DNA of 64,000 nucleotides, taken from assembly GCA_047967505.1 (NCBI GenBank), contig CM106538.1; one strand, written 5' to 3'. Each line of letters starts with the position of its first letter. Within the stretch, counting starts at the first letter, position 1. Shown in pieces: positions 1 through 11,187 of the stretch. Both the position numbers and the translations under genes were made by a program. The DNA is from Dipteris shenzhenensis (taxonomy: Eukaryota; Polypodiophyta; Polypodiopsida; Gleicheniales). The notes under the pieces were generated by a model. The model had not been told where the DNA came from and searched no databases. It saw nothing but the letters and a program-made list of their open reading frames with translations.

Positions 1-1521
1 GCTCAAAATATGTTGTATTGAGGAACTTTCAAAGTATCATGCCCATCGGGTATGTGCACATTCAAATAGCACACCTCAAAGCGTGTTTTTTGGTGGCGAT
101 TGTGCATGACACTTAGCGAAAAATGAAATTTATGGCGCGTTTGACCATCCAAAGCATATTCAATGGGCACGATACTTTGCAAAGACCTCAAAATATATTG
201 GATTGACATGAATGCAAAGTATCATGTCCATCCAATATGTGAGCATTCGAATAACACACCTTAAACTCTATTTTTTTGCGGTTGTGCATAACACTTGATG
301 AAAAAGGCGGTTTGTGACAACTTTTGCCATCCAAATCATATCCAATGGGGCATGATAATTTGCACACAACTAAAAATAGGTTGTATTTATGCATGTACAA
401 AGCGCATTTGAATAACACAACTCAAATACTATTCTTTGGCAGTTGTGCATACGCTTGGTGAAAAATGGGGTTTGTGGTGCATTTGACCATCCAATGCATA
501 TCCGATGGGAAAGATATTTTTCACACACCTCAAAATAGGTTTGGTTCATACTTGTGTAAATCATCATACCCTTTTAGTATGAGCGCATTCGAATAATACA
601 CCTCAGGTACTATTTCTTGGCAACCTTGTGCATAACACGGTGAAAAAAGTAGTTTGTGGTGCATTTGACCATCCAAAGCATATTTGATGGGCATAATATT
701 TTTCACATGCCTTAACATAATTTTATTGATGTGTGTACAAAGTATTGGGACCATTGGGTATGAGCGCATTTGAATGACACACCTTAGATACTATTTTTTT
801 GCGATTGTGCATAACACTTGGTGAAAAACAGGGTTTGTGGTGACTTTGACCATCCAAAGCATATTTGATGGGCATGATACTTTTCAAATAGCTCACAATA
901 GATCATATTTATACACGTGCAAAGTATCATGCCCATTGGGTATGTACGTGTTTGAATAACACGCCGCAGAGCATTTTTTTGGTGGATGTGCATAACACTT
1001 AGTGAAAAATCAGGTGTTTAACCATCCAAAGCATATCCAATGGGCATGATACTTTGTACAAACCTCAACATAGATTGGATTGACATAAGTGAAGATTATC
1101 ATGCCCATCGGGTATGTGCGTGTACAAATAACACACCTTAAATACTATTTTTTTATGGTTGTGCATAACTCTTGATGGGAAATGGGGTTTGTGGTGACTT
1201 TGACCATCCAAAGCATATATGATGGGTACAATAATTTGTACCTACATTAACATAGGTTGGATTCACGTGTGTAGAGAGTATCATGCCCATCGGTTATGTG
1301 CACGTGTTCGAATGACACACCTCAAATACTATTTTTTGACAGTTGTGCATAACACAGTAAAAAATGGGATTTGTGGGGACTTTGACCATCAAAAGCATAT
1401 CCGATGGACATGATACTTTGCACGTGCTTTAACATAGATTTTATTGACACATGTGCAAAGGATCGTGCCCATTGGTTATGTGCACGATCGAATAACACAC
1501 CTCAAATACTATGTTTTGGCT
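1..1521. repeat. Tandem satellite array, about 180 bp period
   Basis: At least eight diverged head-to-tail units. The anchor catccaaagcatat recurs near 146, 328, 488, 670, 851, 1023, 1205 and 1387 (spacing 160 to 182 bp). A second anchor, gcccatcgggtatgtgc, recurs out of phase with it. The array runs off the left edge. Short ORFs in it are the same repeat read in different frames, not genes. A nucleosome-length period is typical of plant centromeric or subtelomeric satellites; which of these applies here is not shown. Confidence 0.92.
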
Positions 1522-1690
1522 TAAGGTTTAGGATATAGGGCATAGGGTTTAGGGTTTAGGATTTAGGGTATGATTTAGGGTTTAAGTTTTAGGGTTTAAG
1601 TTTTAGGAAATAGTGTTTATGGTATAGGAATTTGGATTTAGGCTATAGGGATTAGGGTTTAGGATTTAGGGTATGGGGTAGAGTTACAAA
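1522..1690 (+). repeat. Degenerate TTTAGGG telomere-like repeats
   Basis: About twenty variants of the plant telomere unit (tttaggg, ataggg, tttaagt, ttaggat) run in one orientation directly after the satellite array. None forms a long perfect run, so this is an old interstitial telomere-type block rather than a chromosome end. Confidence 0.8.
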
Positions 1691-2002
1691 TATTAGCCAT
1701 GCTACCATTTTTAAGGCTTCAATTGGTTTAAGTATAATTAAACTTCATTCACAAGTTTTTAATAAGCTGGAATTTGAAAATTCTAACCCTATAGATGACT
1801 TTATATGGCTTATGCTAATCGATTTGATTACTTGGAGGGCTAAATTTGGACCTCATACGAGAAAGTTATGTTAATTTTTGGGCAAATTTATCAAATTTCA
1901 AGATTGAAATATTAGCCACTAGCTTGGAGAATCTCCTAAAATTGTCTTTGGGAAAATATTCGCCCTTAAAAAATTATCTTAGGGAGGGTAGGGAAACAAG
2001 GG

Positions 2003-2278
2003 AATTAATGGAATGGAGGAAAGGAAAGGGGGGGGGAAGGGCAAGGGACGAAAGGGAGAGGGGGGGGGAAGGGGGGGGAGGGGGAAAGGGGGGGAGGGGA
2101 GGGAAAGGGGGGGGGAGAGGGGAATAGGGGGGGAGGGGAAAAGGTGGGAGAGGGGGCGGGAAGCAAGGAAAGGGGGGGCAAGGGGGGGGAAAGGGAGGGA
2201 GAGGGGGGAGAAGGGGAGGTGGGAAGGAAAAAGGAGGGGGGGAAGGGAAAGGAGGGGGGGGAGAGGGAGAGAGGAGAG

Positions 2279-2322
<44 letters not shown>
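2003..2322 (+). repeat. Polypurine low-complexity tract
   Basis: About 320 bases almost entirely G and A, with many G runs of five or more, ending in (GA)n. The long ORFs over it (Gly/Arg/Glu-rich or Ser/Leu/Pro-rich) are composition artefacts. Confidence 0.95.
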
Positions 2323-2335
2323 TCTTCCTTTCATG

Positions 2336-2570
2336 AGAGCTACCCTACCCATCCTTCCCTGTCCTCTTCTTCTCCCTCTCCCCCCCCCTCTCTCCTCTCT
2401 CTCTCTTCCCCCTCTCTCTCCTCTCTCTCTCTCCTCCCCTCGCTCTTCCCCTTCTCTTCTTTCCTTCCTGCGGCAATGCAAGGGGTTCCCATTTTCTTTT
2501 GTTGCCACAGCATCTAGAGAGCTACCCTACCCCTCCCTTCCCTCTGTCTCTCCCCCTCCCCTCCCCTTCC

Positions 2571-2620
<50 letters not shown>

Positions 2621-2766
2621 TTACCTTCTTTGCTTCTCTCTCTCTCTCTCACTCAATCTTCCCTTACCATCTTTGCTTCCCCAAAGCTTCCCCCTCTCTT
2701 TCCCTCTCCATACCATGTCTCTCCCACTTCCCTTCCCTTTTCCTTCTTTCCCTCTCTTTTTCCCTC
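2336..2766 (+). repeat. Polypyrimidine low-complexity tract
   Basis: Almost pure C and T with long (CT)n stretches. It follows the polypurine tract with only about 13 mixed bases between them, so strand composition flips at about 2330. The word gagctaccctaccc occurs twice (near 2337 and 2518). Confidence 0.95.
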
Positions 2767-2879
2767 CATCAAGATGTGTCATTTGAAGATGTGCGCTACA
2801 CTCAGTGTAAACACATCTTTAAAAACATTTGTAACCATTGCAAGGTGTTTATAATGCTCTTTGAGATTATATCGATGTT

Positions 2880-3313
2880 AATTTCTGAAACTTTGAAAGG
2901 TGTTCATTGACACCATTATTAAGTCTTGATGATTTTAGAGTTCCAAAACTCTAAAAAGTGTTTATTCACACCGTTATTAAGTCTTTGAGATTTTAGAAGA
3001 CTCTAATGGTGAATTAATCTCATGCATGGACCTTAACTATATAAATATAAATATAAAAGCCTTATGGGCATGCCCATGCCACATGGACAAGTGCAATGCA
3101 CTGGTCCCACCATATCTATCAATGGCCTTCCATCGATGAACCAAGGACATGTACGTTCTGTGCATGCATGTGCAGCATCATGTGTGACTCCCTATCTACC
3201 AGATTTTAGAGTTTTTAAACTCTGAGAAGGTGTTTGTTAATACCGTTATGATATCTTGAAGATTTTAGAGGACTCTTATGGTAAATTAATGTCATGCATG
3301 GGCCCTACATACA
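2880..3313 (+). repeat. Diverged direct repeats of about 110-150 bp
   Basis: The motif order attttagag, actct, aaggtgtt, accgttat, gattttaga, gactct, ggtaaattaat, catgcatgg occurs at about 2930-3030 and 3202-3305, with a third partial copy starting near 2880. No gene is visible. Confidence 0.6.
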
Positions 3314-3410
3314 TACATATATACATACATACATGCATACATACATATACACATGCATGCATGCATGCATGCATACATACATACATACATGCATGCATGC
3401 ATGCATATAA
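3305..3410. repeat. (CATA)n / (CATG)n microsatellite
   Basis: Interrupted tetranucleotide repeat of acat and gcat units, including runs of alternating tgcatgca that are self-complementary. Confidence 0.93.
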
Positions 3411-4400
3411 ATAATTTTTTCATACATTTAAATTTCTTTTATTAATTTAAATGTAATTAAACTATTATTTTTTATTAAATTATTAATTTAAATTGTTATT
3501 AAGGGCAACATTATAGAGAGAGATTCTGAAATTTATTATATGGAAATGACAGTTCCAAAAAGTAAACTTTTGATTCTCAAACAACATTTTCATAAAGTAA
3601 ACTTTTCATTTGGGAAGGAGTTTTAGGATTAGAACAAATGTAGATGTATGAGTCTAAAATTAATGAAATAAGTGTTGAAACTCAAAGATAGAAATGTTTG
3701 TTGTTGCAAAACACACATAAACTTTGACCTAACCTGGAAGCTATGAATGACCTGAGATCTGGTCGTGTTGGAGCATTGCTCCATGGGGATTGATACCCAT
3801 GTCTCCCCGATGAATGTGCAGTCTGTACAGGCCGCCTAGATCTTCACCATGTGTTGTAAGGGAGAGCAGGTTATGTAGCCTAAGGTCTTTGTGGAAGCCA
3901 GTGGTTTGTCCAAAGGGAGACCATGAGTGAAACCACATTGAATGCATTCGTGGCACATGCAAGCATTGTAGTCTAGAGCTGAAGAAGAAGACATTTCATG
4001 TCTGTCCAAATGAAATGAGGGAAGACAACCTTGTTGCTCTAAAATGGAGGAGATTTTAAAATATCAATGTTGAAGGATCTGATAAAAAGAGATGGCTACT
4101 ACCACATAAGAGCACTTAGCCGAGGGAGCTTATGGGTCATGTGCTTCAACCCATCCCAAAATATGTGCTTCATAATTTCACGGCCAACTGGTAGGATAAG
4201 TAGTTCAAGGCATGCCTTGCCAATTTTCCCCATGACACTATTGTCTTTGTCATAGATTTTGCTTAAAATTATTCATTTCAAGAAGAAAATGAGACACAAA
4301 GTGCTCACTGGGTAGAACAAGTAGATAATAATTCTTGTACATATCATGTATAGTCATTTGCTTTATTCTTCTACAACTGATGCCAATTAGCTTGTTGTTG
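3411..4400. other. AT-rich stretch, no gene recognised
   Basis: Short ORFs at 3741-3962 (minus) and 4067-4255 (plus) have no recognisable domain. The stretch may include decayed 5' exons or flank of the transposase-like gene starting near 4421, but no exon could be assigned. Confidence 0.5.
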
Positions 4401-4420
4401 ACTCACAAGAGTCCAGGTTA

Positions 4421-5432
4421 GTGCAACGCACATACCATTTCTACATTTCAGATGATAGGGAACATGACACCTTATTTGCGCAACATGCTTTTCTATTGCA
4501 TTGGGAATGGCGAAAAAAGGAAAATCCCCATGCAAAAAATATAAAACAACATAGGGTATGGTCAGATGGTGCTACTTCTCAATCTAAATTAGCTCGTGGA
4601 TTCTACTTTGTCTCAAGGTTCAAATCCTTGACCGCTCTAGACATGATGTGGAAGTTCTTTGGGTCTAGCCATGGCAAGGGTGAACATGATGGATGTGGTG
4701 TTGTTATTAAGCAAGCTCTATTTAAACACCAATTGACATGCCCTCAAGAAAAACTCAATGATGCCCATGATGCTATGACATGGCTTACATCCAACCTCTC
4801 CATAAGTGCACAATCAACATATAGTAAACAAAGCCTTAAGAATAGTGTAGTATGCAAAGTGTTCCGTGAAGTGAAAAGGAGAAGCGGGCATGATCGCGAG
4901 AAAATTAAAGGAGTTCATGGTCTGCACAACATATGGGGATTTTTAAACAACCCCCTGATTAAAATAAGAAAAATTTCTTGTTTCTACCTTGCATGCATCA
5001 TAGGGGATCGTGAACGATTGTGAGAACATTGCCACTATGAAGACATGGGAGTGAGTTCAAGTTTTTCCTCTACATTCAGATGGAGAGACAAACAATGACT
5101 CACTATAGTTTGGGGAGAGTTTTGATGACCTCACTAACTATATGGAAGAGGGCAATAACTTTGTAGTTGTTGCTACCTCTAGGGAGAAGGAGGAAAATGA
5201 CCCATACTTTATGTTGCAGTGCACAAAACCTAAGCACAAGGTTAAGGAAGTATTTAAGGATAATTGGGAAACAACCTATGAGAAGTGGGATGTAGTAGTT
5301 GGAGTCTTTTGGTACAAAAAAATGTCCAAGAGAGTCCATAATTACGAACTACTACATAAGAGTCCACAAACATTTTTGTACTCTCATCTAGTAATAGTTA
5401 TTAGGTTCCAAATGCAACCTGTGCCACAATGA
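4421..5432 (+). pseudogene. Decayed RNase H-fold transposase-like gene
   Basis: The first open stretch (4421-5023) carries, in order, a FYISDDREHDT segment, HRVWSDG, a GFYFVSRFKSL segment, then FFGSSHGKGEHDG. This order matches my recollection of a widespread transposase-like family of plants and animals with an SDG(C)xxQ(F/S)K core and an FFGSxHGKGxxDG loop. The frame stops at 5023. A second open stretch (5142-5432) carries the family's C-terminal part (NYMEEGNNFVVVA, then YFMLQCTKPK), so the two belong together across a break. The start is uncertain: 4421 is a GTG and a 5' exon is probably missing. The usual aromatic/Cys residues after SDG are altered (SDGATSQSK). Superfamily is not assigned. 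I infer an inactive element relic. Confidence 0.65.
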
Positions 5433-6557
5433 AAGAAGGGAAAGAGTGTCTTCAAATTTTATTTAGACATGCATGAGAATATCTTGGGGTGTCTTGGAGC
5501 AATGGACAAGGATGACTAAGATAGTACTAAGAAAATATAGTCTCATTGCAAAGGAAACAATATTGCACTTATCCTAGAAAATGGAAAATGTATATGAGAC
5601 TAGACTTCTTTTAGTAAATCTCAAACTAACCACCACACTTGTTTTTGTAAATTCCAAACCATAAATCCCATGCTTGTTTTTACCAAACAACCACTGCATT
5701 GGTTTTAATAAATCCCATAACAAATCCACAAATCCATTCATCTTGTAATAATAGAAGCAAACCACTGCATTGGTGCCTATTAATATCCTAGTGTCGAACC
5801 AACCACCATGCTGGCATGACCACTTATCCTACAATACCTCCATGCTATCCTAAATTTCATTGCATAGTGCTACACTAAGATAGTCCCCTTTAGGTTAGTT
5901 ATCTTTAATTGTCATATTTCAACCACAAGACCACTTTAAAAATTTAAGTATTAACATGGATGCAGATCGACACAAAATCAGTTATTACGACCACCATAGA
6001 TCATGGATGTTTGTAGTCCGAGAAAGTTCATAAGTCCAAGAAATGCTTGCAAGAGTTTTACTTTTTTTTAATACCAAACTCTCAACTATCTTATCAACCT
6101 CTCTATAGCAAGCATCTCCTAGCTCTTTAGGCAAATCTGATGAACTATCATATACCTCAGCACACATGCTTCTCACCGATTGCTTTGTACTCTCTACCTA
6201 CTTGTATGCCCATAGTTGTTTCATTGGAGGTCCTCTTTATCCTTCTCTTGACACTGTATACATCATCGAGCCTCCGCCATGTGTCCTACCAAAAGAAACA
6301 TACATCGTGATCTTTGCAAGTCCCTTAAAGGAATAGGAAAAATTATAGCCATCAAAATGAATATTCACCATATATGCTATCTCCATATCAAACAACCAAT
6401 TATGAAGCATGTCCTCCTTGTAGCTATTTTCCTACCTCGTCTTCGGGTCCATTTTTGTGAGGAGGTCATTCAACATTGTTCTCACATAGAACATGAGCAT
6501 TCCAAGTCTTTTAGGTATGCCATAAATTTGTAGTACATGGATCGGTGTATAGAGTTT
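5433..6557. other. No gene recognised; contains a module repeated downstream
   Basis: The segment around 5760-5840 (aaaccactgcattggt, taatatcctagtgt, aaccaaccacca, ccacttatcc) is a diverged copy of a module inside the direct repeats at 6780-6850 and 7676-7750. The short ORFs at 5574, 5985 and 6279 have no recognisable domain. Confidence 0.5.
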
Positions 6558-6988
6558 TGGGGCTAAATTTCATAATGGGCTCTTAGTTGTGTCTACACTA
6601 CACTTAAACAGGGAGAGTGTTCATTGAGCCCCACCTTCTCATTCTTCTTTCATACAACCTGACATGTCCACCTCTCATCATTTGATTGAGGTGGGTAGTC
6701 TTCTCTATCAATGTGTTGGAACTCTAAAGCAAAGATATGCAAAGACAATGTGTGAGTAGAATAATACTAGTTATAATAGAAGAAAACCACCACATTGGTG
6801 GTAGTTAATATCCTAGTGTGCAACCAACCACCACGCTAGCAACCACTTATCCTATATTAGAGGGGTGGTCATCCCCTAAAAAAAACTCGAGTAATCTATA
6901 TCCAAGATTTACTCTTATACATTTTGAATTGGTTTCACTTGGAATGAAAAAGTGATTCTGAGGTTGAAGTCAAAACCAAAAAAAAGAT
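6558..6988 (+). repeat. Direct repeat copy 1 (module A)
   Basis: About 430 bp starting at ggggctaaatttcataatgg and ending at gtcaaaaccaaaaaaaag. It is nearly identical to 7448-7878. It contains cattcaagac-free non-coding sequence with a small GGGGTGGTCATCCCC foldback. It could be an LTR-like or MITE-like module, but no primer-binding site was found next to it. Confidence 0.85.
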
Positions 6989-7447
6989 GGGACTAAAAAG
7001 GAAGAATGCAAAAACCAGACCAATGATGCAGGAGCTGCGAGAGAGCTTCAAGGTAGGAAGGATGGGACAAAGAGCAGCTAGGGTTGAGAAGCTAGGGTCG
7101 AGAAGACAATGAGGTAGCTCTCTAGGCCAGGAAGGATGGGACAAAGAGCAGCTAGGGTCGAGAAGACAATGAGGCAGCTCTCTAGGCCAAGAAGGATGCA
7201 GAGACCAACCACGGTTGAGTAAGTTGCAACAACCATTGTGGGGATTGTTAAATTAAAACATTGTTGGAAGCTCAAAGAGTAAGCTACAAGAACCTGCAAC
7301 AAGATTATGATAGGGTTGTGCACGAGCTTGCAATGGCTTTCAAAAGTTTTGAAAACCAGTCTGTCATTGTGAGAGATCTCCAAACTAGAGTGGAAGTCTT
7401 GGAAATGGCCCATGTTGATGTTTTTTAGCAACTTAAGCAGCTTCAAT
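6989..7447 (+). repeat. Direct repeat copy 1 (module B), coiled-coil ORF
   Basis: It matches 8866-9318. The first part contains an internal tandem duplication of about 60 bp (gaaggatgggacaaagagcag). The second part encodes, in plus frame from about 7250, a heptad-rich segment (LEAQRVSYKNLQQDYDRVV) ending at an in-frame TAG at 7425 within VF-stop-QLKQLQ. The same TAG is present in the other copy, so the stop predates the duplication. Confidence 0.75.
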
Positions 7448-7878
7448 TTGGGGCTGAATTTCATAATGGACTCTTAGTTGTGTCTACACTACACTTAAAG
7501 AGGGAGAGTGTTCATTGAGCCCCACCTTCTCAATCTTCTTTCATACAACCTGACATGTCCACCTCTCATCATTTGATTGAGGTGGGTAGTCTTCTCTGTC
7601 AATAAGTTGGAACTCTAAAGCAAAGATATGCAAAGACAATGTGCGAGTAGAATAATACTAGTTATAATAGAAGAAAACCACCACATTGGTGGTAGTTAAT
7701 ATCCTAGTGTGCAACCAACCACCACACTAGCAACCACTTATCCTATATTAGAGGGGTGGTCATCCCCTAAAAAAAACTCGAGTAATCTATATCCAAGATT
7801 TACTCTTATACATTTTGAATTGGTTTCACTTGGAATGAAAAAGTGGTTCTGAGGGTGAAGTCAAAACCAAAAAAAAGT
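7448..7878 (+). repeat. Direct repeat copy 2 (module A)
   Basis: Second copy of 6558-6988 with only scattered substitutions, directly abutting module B copy 1. Confidence 0.87.
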
Positions 7879-8857
7879 GGGCAAAAACAAAAAAACAGAG
7901 TAGTCAAAGAGCCAAGAGATCAAGTGTGCCATCTCTGAAGAACTTTATATTCACACAAGCCTTTTAGGACTGTGGCACAACATAGAGCACAGTGGGAGCT
8001 TTCAGCAATGTAATTCACAATCTGTGGGTCCTTATAATATTGAAGGCCTTCCCACAGTTCCTCTTGCAATCAATCCATATTCCAAATGAAAATCTTGGGT
8101 CAATGTCATGGAACACTAAGTAACTCCTCCAATTGATCAATCACTTGTTCAACAATCCTAGGTTGCCGAGGGACCCATTGCAAAATGGCTTCATATTCCC
8201 TAGGACAATAGGCTAAAGAAATGTCATTGCTATAGTGGCTTTCCATCTATGTTCCTTCGTTGTTCCTTCACTAGCTTGTATCGAAGATCATGCAAATTTT
8301 AGCGATATTTCTACAATATATGGACATCTAGATGTATATAGATATTCAAAATCTTTCATCTGACATTATGGCCCTTGTCCTGGTAAAGGATCAGTTCAAT
8401 CACTTTGGAGCTTTGTACAACAGCATTTCAATCACTTTGAAGCTTTGTACAACATCACTTCAATCACTTCTTCTATAAAATTGGATATATACAGACATAT
8501 AAATATATGTAGATATTTGGTCTGACATTACGGTCCTTGGTGTGTCTTGACACTTTCCAAACATAGAGCGTTTTCCTATCGTATTAAGTGCTACCATCAT
8601 CATAGAGATGTCTCTTCCTCTCTTATTAGCATTATCCAACCACTTTATTTCAAATCTTCAACTCCATGTAATCAAAATCTTTTGTCTCACATTATGGTCC
8701 TTGACTTGTCAAAGGAAACTATCTAGTCACATAGTTGAGAAAACATCACTTCAATAACTTTTAAAATATTATAATATTGCATATATATACATATACATAT
8801 ATTATTATATGTATATATAAACATGCAGAATGCATTAAACATTGAAAAAGACTAGAT
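7879..8857. other. 979-bp segment between modules A and B of the second copy
   Basis: Absent between A and B in the first copy (6988/6989). No ORF of note. Internally it repeats a phrase around 8390-8470 (caatcactttggagctttgtacaacagc / caatcactttgaagctttgtacaacatc) and gtatatagatatt-like AT runs. Either an insertion in copy 2 or a deletion in copy 1. Confidence 0.7.
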
Positions 8858-9479
8858 GATGGAGGAACTAAAAAGGGAGAATGCAGAAACTAGACCAATG
8901 ATGCAGGAGCTGCGAGAGAGCTTCAAGGTAGGAAGGATGGGACAAAGAGCAGCTAGGGTTGAGAAGCTAGGGTCGAGAAGACAATGAGGTAGCTCTCTAG
9001 GCCAGGAAGGATGGGACAAAGAGCAACTAGGGTTGAGAAGACAATGAGGCAGCGCTCTAGGCCAAGAAGGATGCAGAGAGCAGCCACGGTGGAGTAAGTT
9101 GCAACAACCATTGTGGGGATTGTTAAATTAAAACATTATTGGAAGCTCAAAGAGTAAGCTACAAGAACCTGCAACAAGATTATGATAGGGTTGTGCACGA
9201 GCTTGCAATGGCTTTCGAAAGTTTTGAAAACCAGTTCGTCGTTGTGAGAGATTTCCAAACTAGAGTGGAAGTCTTGGAAATGGCCCATGTTTATGTTTTT
9301 TAGTAATTTAAGCAGCTTCAAGAGATGCTGAGGGAATCAGATGAAGCTATTGCATGGAGTGAGCAAAGAGTGGAGGAGCTGAAGGAGAACATCCACATCC
9401 TTAGGATGAGGTTGAAAGTAATCAAAGCAACTTCATCATGTACAAAGCAAGACTATGGTATTGATAGCTGCAATAGTTA
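8858..9479 (+). pseudogene. Coiled-coil ORF, module B copy 2
   Basis: It begins MEELKRENAETRPMMQELR, breaks in the tandemly duplicated middle, and resumes as LLEAQRVSYKNLQQDYDRVV, VVVRDFQTRVEVLEMAH. After an in-frame TAG (about 9301) it continues LQEMLRESDEAIAWSEQRV and ENIHILRMRLKVIKA, ending in a stop at about 9479. The pattern is almost entirely heptad coiled coil, as in many retroelement gag-like or structural proteins, but no zinc knuckle or enzyme domain is visible. Function unknown. Confidence 0.6.
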
Positions 9480-11160
9480 AATCGAACATTGTCTATTCTG
9501 CTATGTAATAGGGTCCAAATGTATGGTCTGCCATACCCCCATCATAGATCATTGCATCATCCAATGGCTTGCATGCTACCACCTTGTGCACATTTTTTGC
9601 TTTGGGGTGTTTGTGTATGCAATCTTGGTATATATAGAATGTTCTTTTTCATTGCTCAAGTCATGGACAGATCAAATGTTCCTACCTGATATGGCAATCT
9701 ATCATGAGAAAGGAGATGTTGGAGCTCAATTTGCCATTTGGGAAAAATTTGCAAAAGACAAGGAGCTCAAATTGAAGAAACTGTGAGGAAAAGGAGTTTG
9801 AAGGGAGGAACTATCCCCCTTCAGAAAAGGAGCAAGAAGAGGGCCGAGCTTGCAACTAGGAAGCTCAAAGCAAGGAAAGAGGAAGCGACATGAAGGGAGG
9901 GGTCGGGCCCCTAAAGGAAGGAACCAGCCCCCTTCAAGAAAACAGCAAGGAGGGCCGAGCCTACAATAATCAAGGAGCTCAAAAAGGTGACTTGCTCAAA
10001 GCAATGTGGAACTGGCCTTGTGAAGGAAAGGAGTCTTTGAGATGTAATCTATGTAATCTGTGTGTAATCTATTGAATTATTAATTTTCTCTAGAGTTTAC
10101 TTGGGCAATGTATCTATTTTAGGATAACACTTTGCAACAATGCAATTCATTCTAGTAGAATAGCATTGGTTGGTTGCAGCTCGGATGTTGGTTGTGCACT
10201 AGGATATTAACTACCGCTAGTGCAGGGATGAGCATTTTCCGAGTGAAATCTTCCGAGCGTCTGAGCGAAGTAGAAAAAAAAACCTTCCAACTATGTAAAA
10301 ATATGGCAAAAATAGATCAGAACAAAACCTAGTTTCACTTAGAAATATGCAAGTATTATAGCAATATCTATTTTATACACAAAAATTTACATGAATCTCT
10401 GGGAATGGTAAGAAAATGGGATGGATTTTTAAGAAACCCATGTGTAGAGTAGACTTCTCTATGAAAATTCCCTTATGATCCTTCTTACAACTTTTACTTA
10501 ATAGGGGGTGACATTTAAAATCCTCTCTCAACCTAGCCTATGAAAGGGTTTATCCAAAGAAACCTCATTGAAGTAAGCCATCAAGGTAGTTTTGCCAACG
10601 AAACCTCTTTGAAGTAGGTCTTCCAAGGTAGTTTCACTGGTGAAACTACCATGGATAGCACTTTTAAAAGTGACATAACTTTCACATCCAATGTCCAAAT
10701 ATAGTCATTCAACCACTCAAATTATCAGAAAATCCCATTAGAGGACATCTATGGGGTTATATTTTGAAAAATATTTCATCTTTAGTATTAAATATTACAT
10801 ATATTATATGAGAGTGATATATAAGCCCAAGTTGATACTTTTTTATAGTAATTTAAACTTCCTTAGAAACATTCCATAAATATCTAGTTATCTATGCTAT
10901 TGAAATACTAGAAAGCTCTTGTCATATTGATATAAATGTGTTTAATAAGTAATTATATATGTATAATATTATCACATTGAGAGTGATTATGAGGGATGTT
11001 TCTTAAAGGAATTATTTTTCAACACTTTTTAAAGGTAATGGCAAGGGTACAAAGGATGTCTATGAAGAAGAAAATTTGTGTTATGTAAAATTGAATGAGT
11101 GGCAATTCTATATGTTTTTATGATAAAGGGATCTAGTTCTAGTGAAAATAAAAGTGTAAA
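9480..11160. other. No gene recognised
   Basis: AT-rich with short ORFs only (9489-9786, 9890-10075). The segment 10160-10215 is an inverted, diverged copy of the aaccaaccaccac/taatatcctagtg module found at 6800 and 7690. About 10540-10670 has two tandem phrases (aaacctcattgaagtaagccatcaaggtagttt / aaacctctttgaagtaggtcttccaaggtagttt). Confidence 0.55.
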
Positions 11161-11187
11161 GACCATGTTTCCTAAAGAAATGTCACA

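Noticed and set aside
1-1521. CRISPR-like regular repeats
   Set aside because: Units are about 180 bp, contiguous and diverged, with no spacers, in a eukaryotic genome.
2005-2854. Overlapping long ORFs (up to 236 aa) on both strands
   Set aside because: Purine and pyrimidine low-complexity artefacts.
6558-7878. Modules A1 and A2 as the two LTRs of one retrotransposon
   Set aside because: No primer-binding site or polypurine tract next to them, and the inner segment recurs elsewhere without them (8858-9479).
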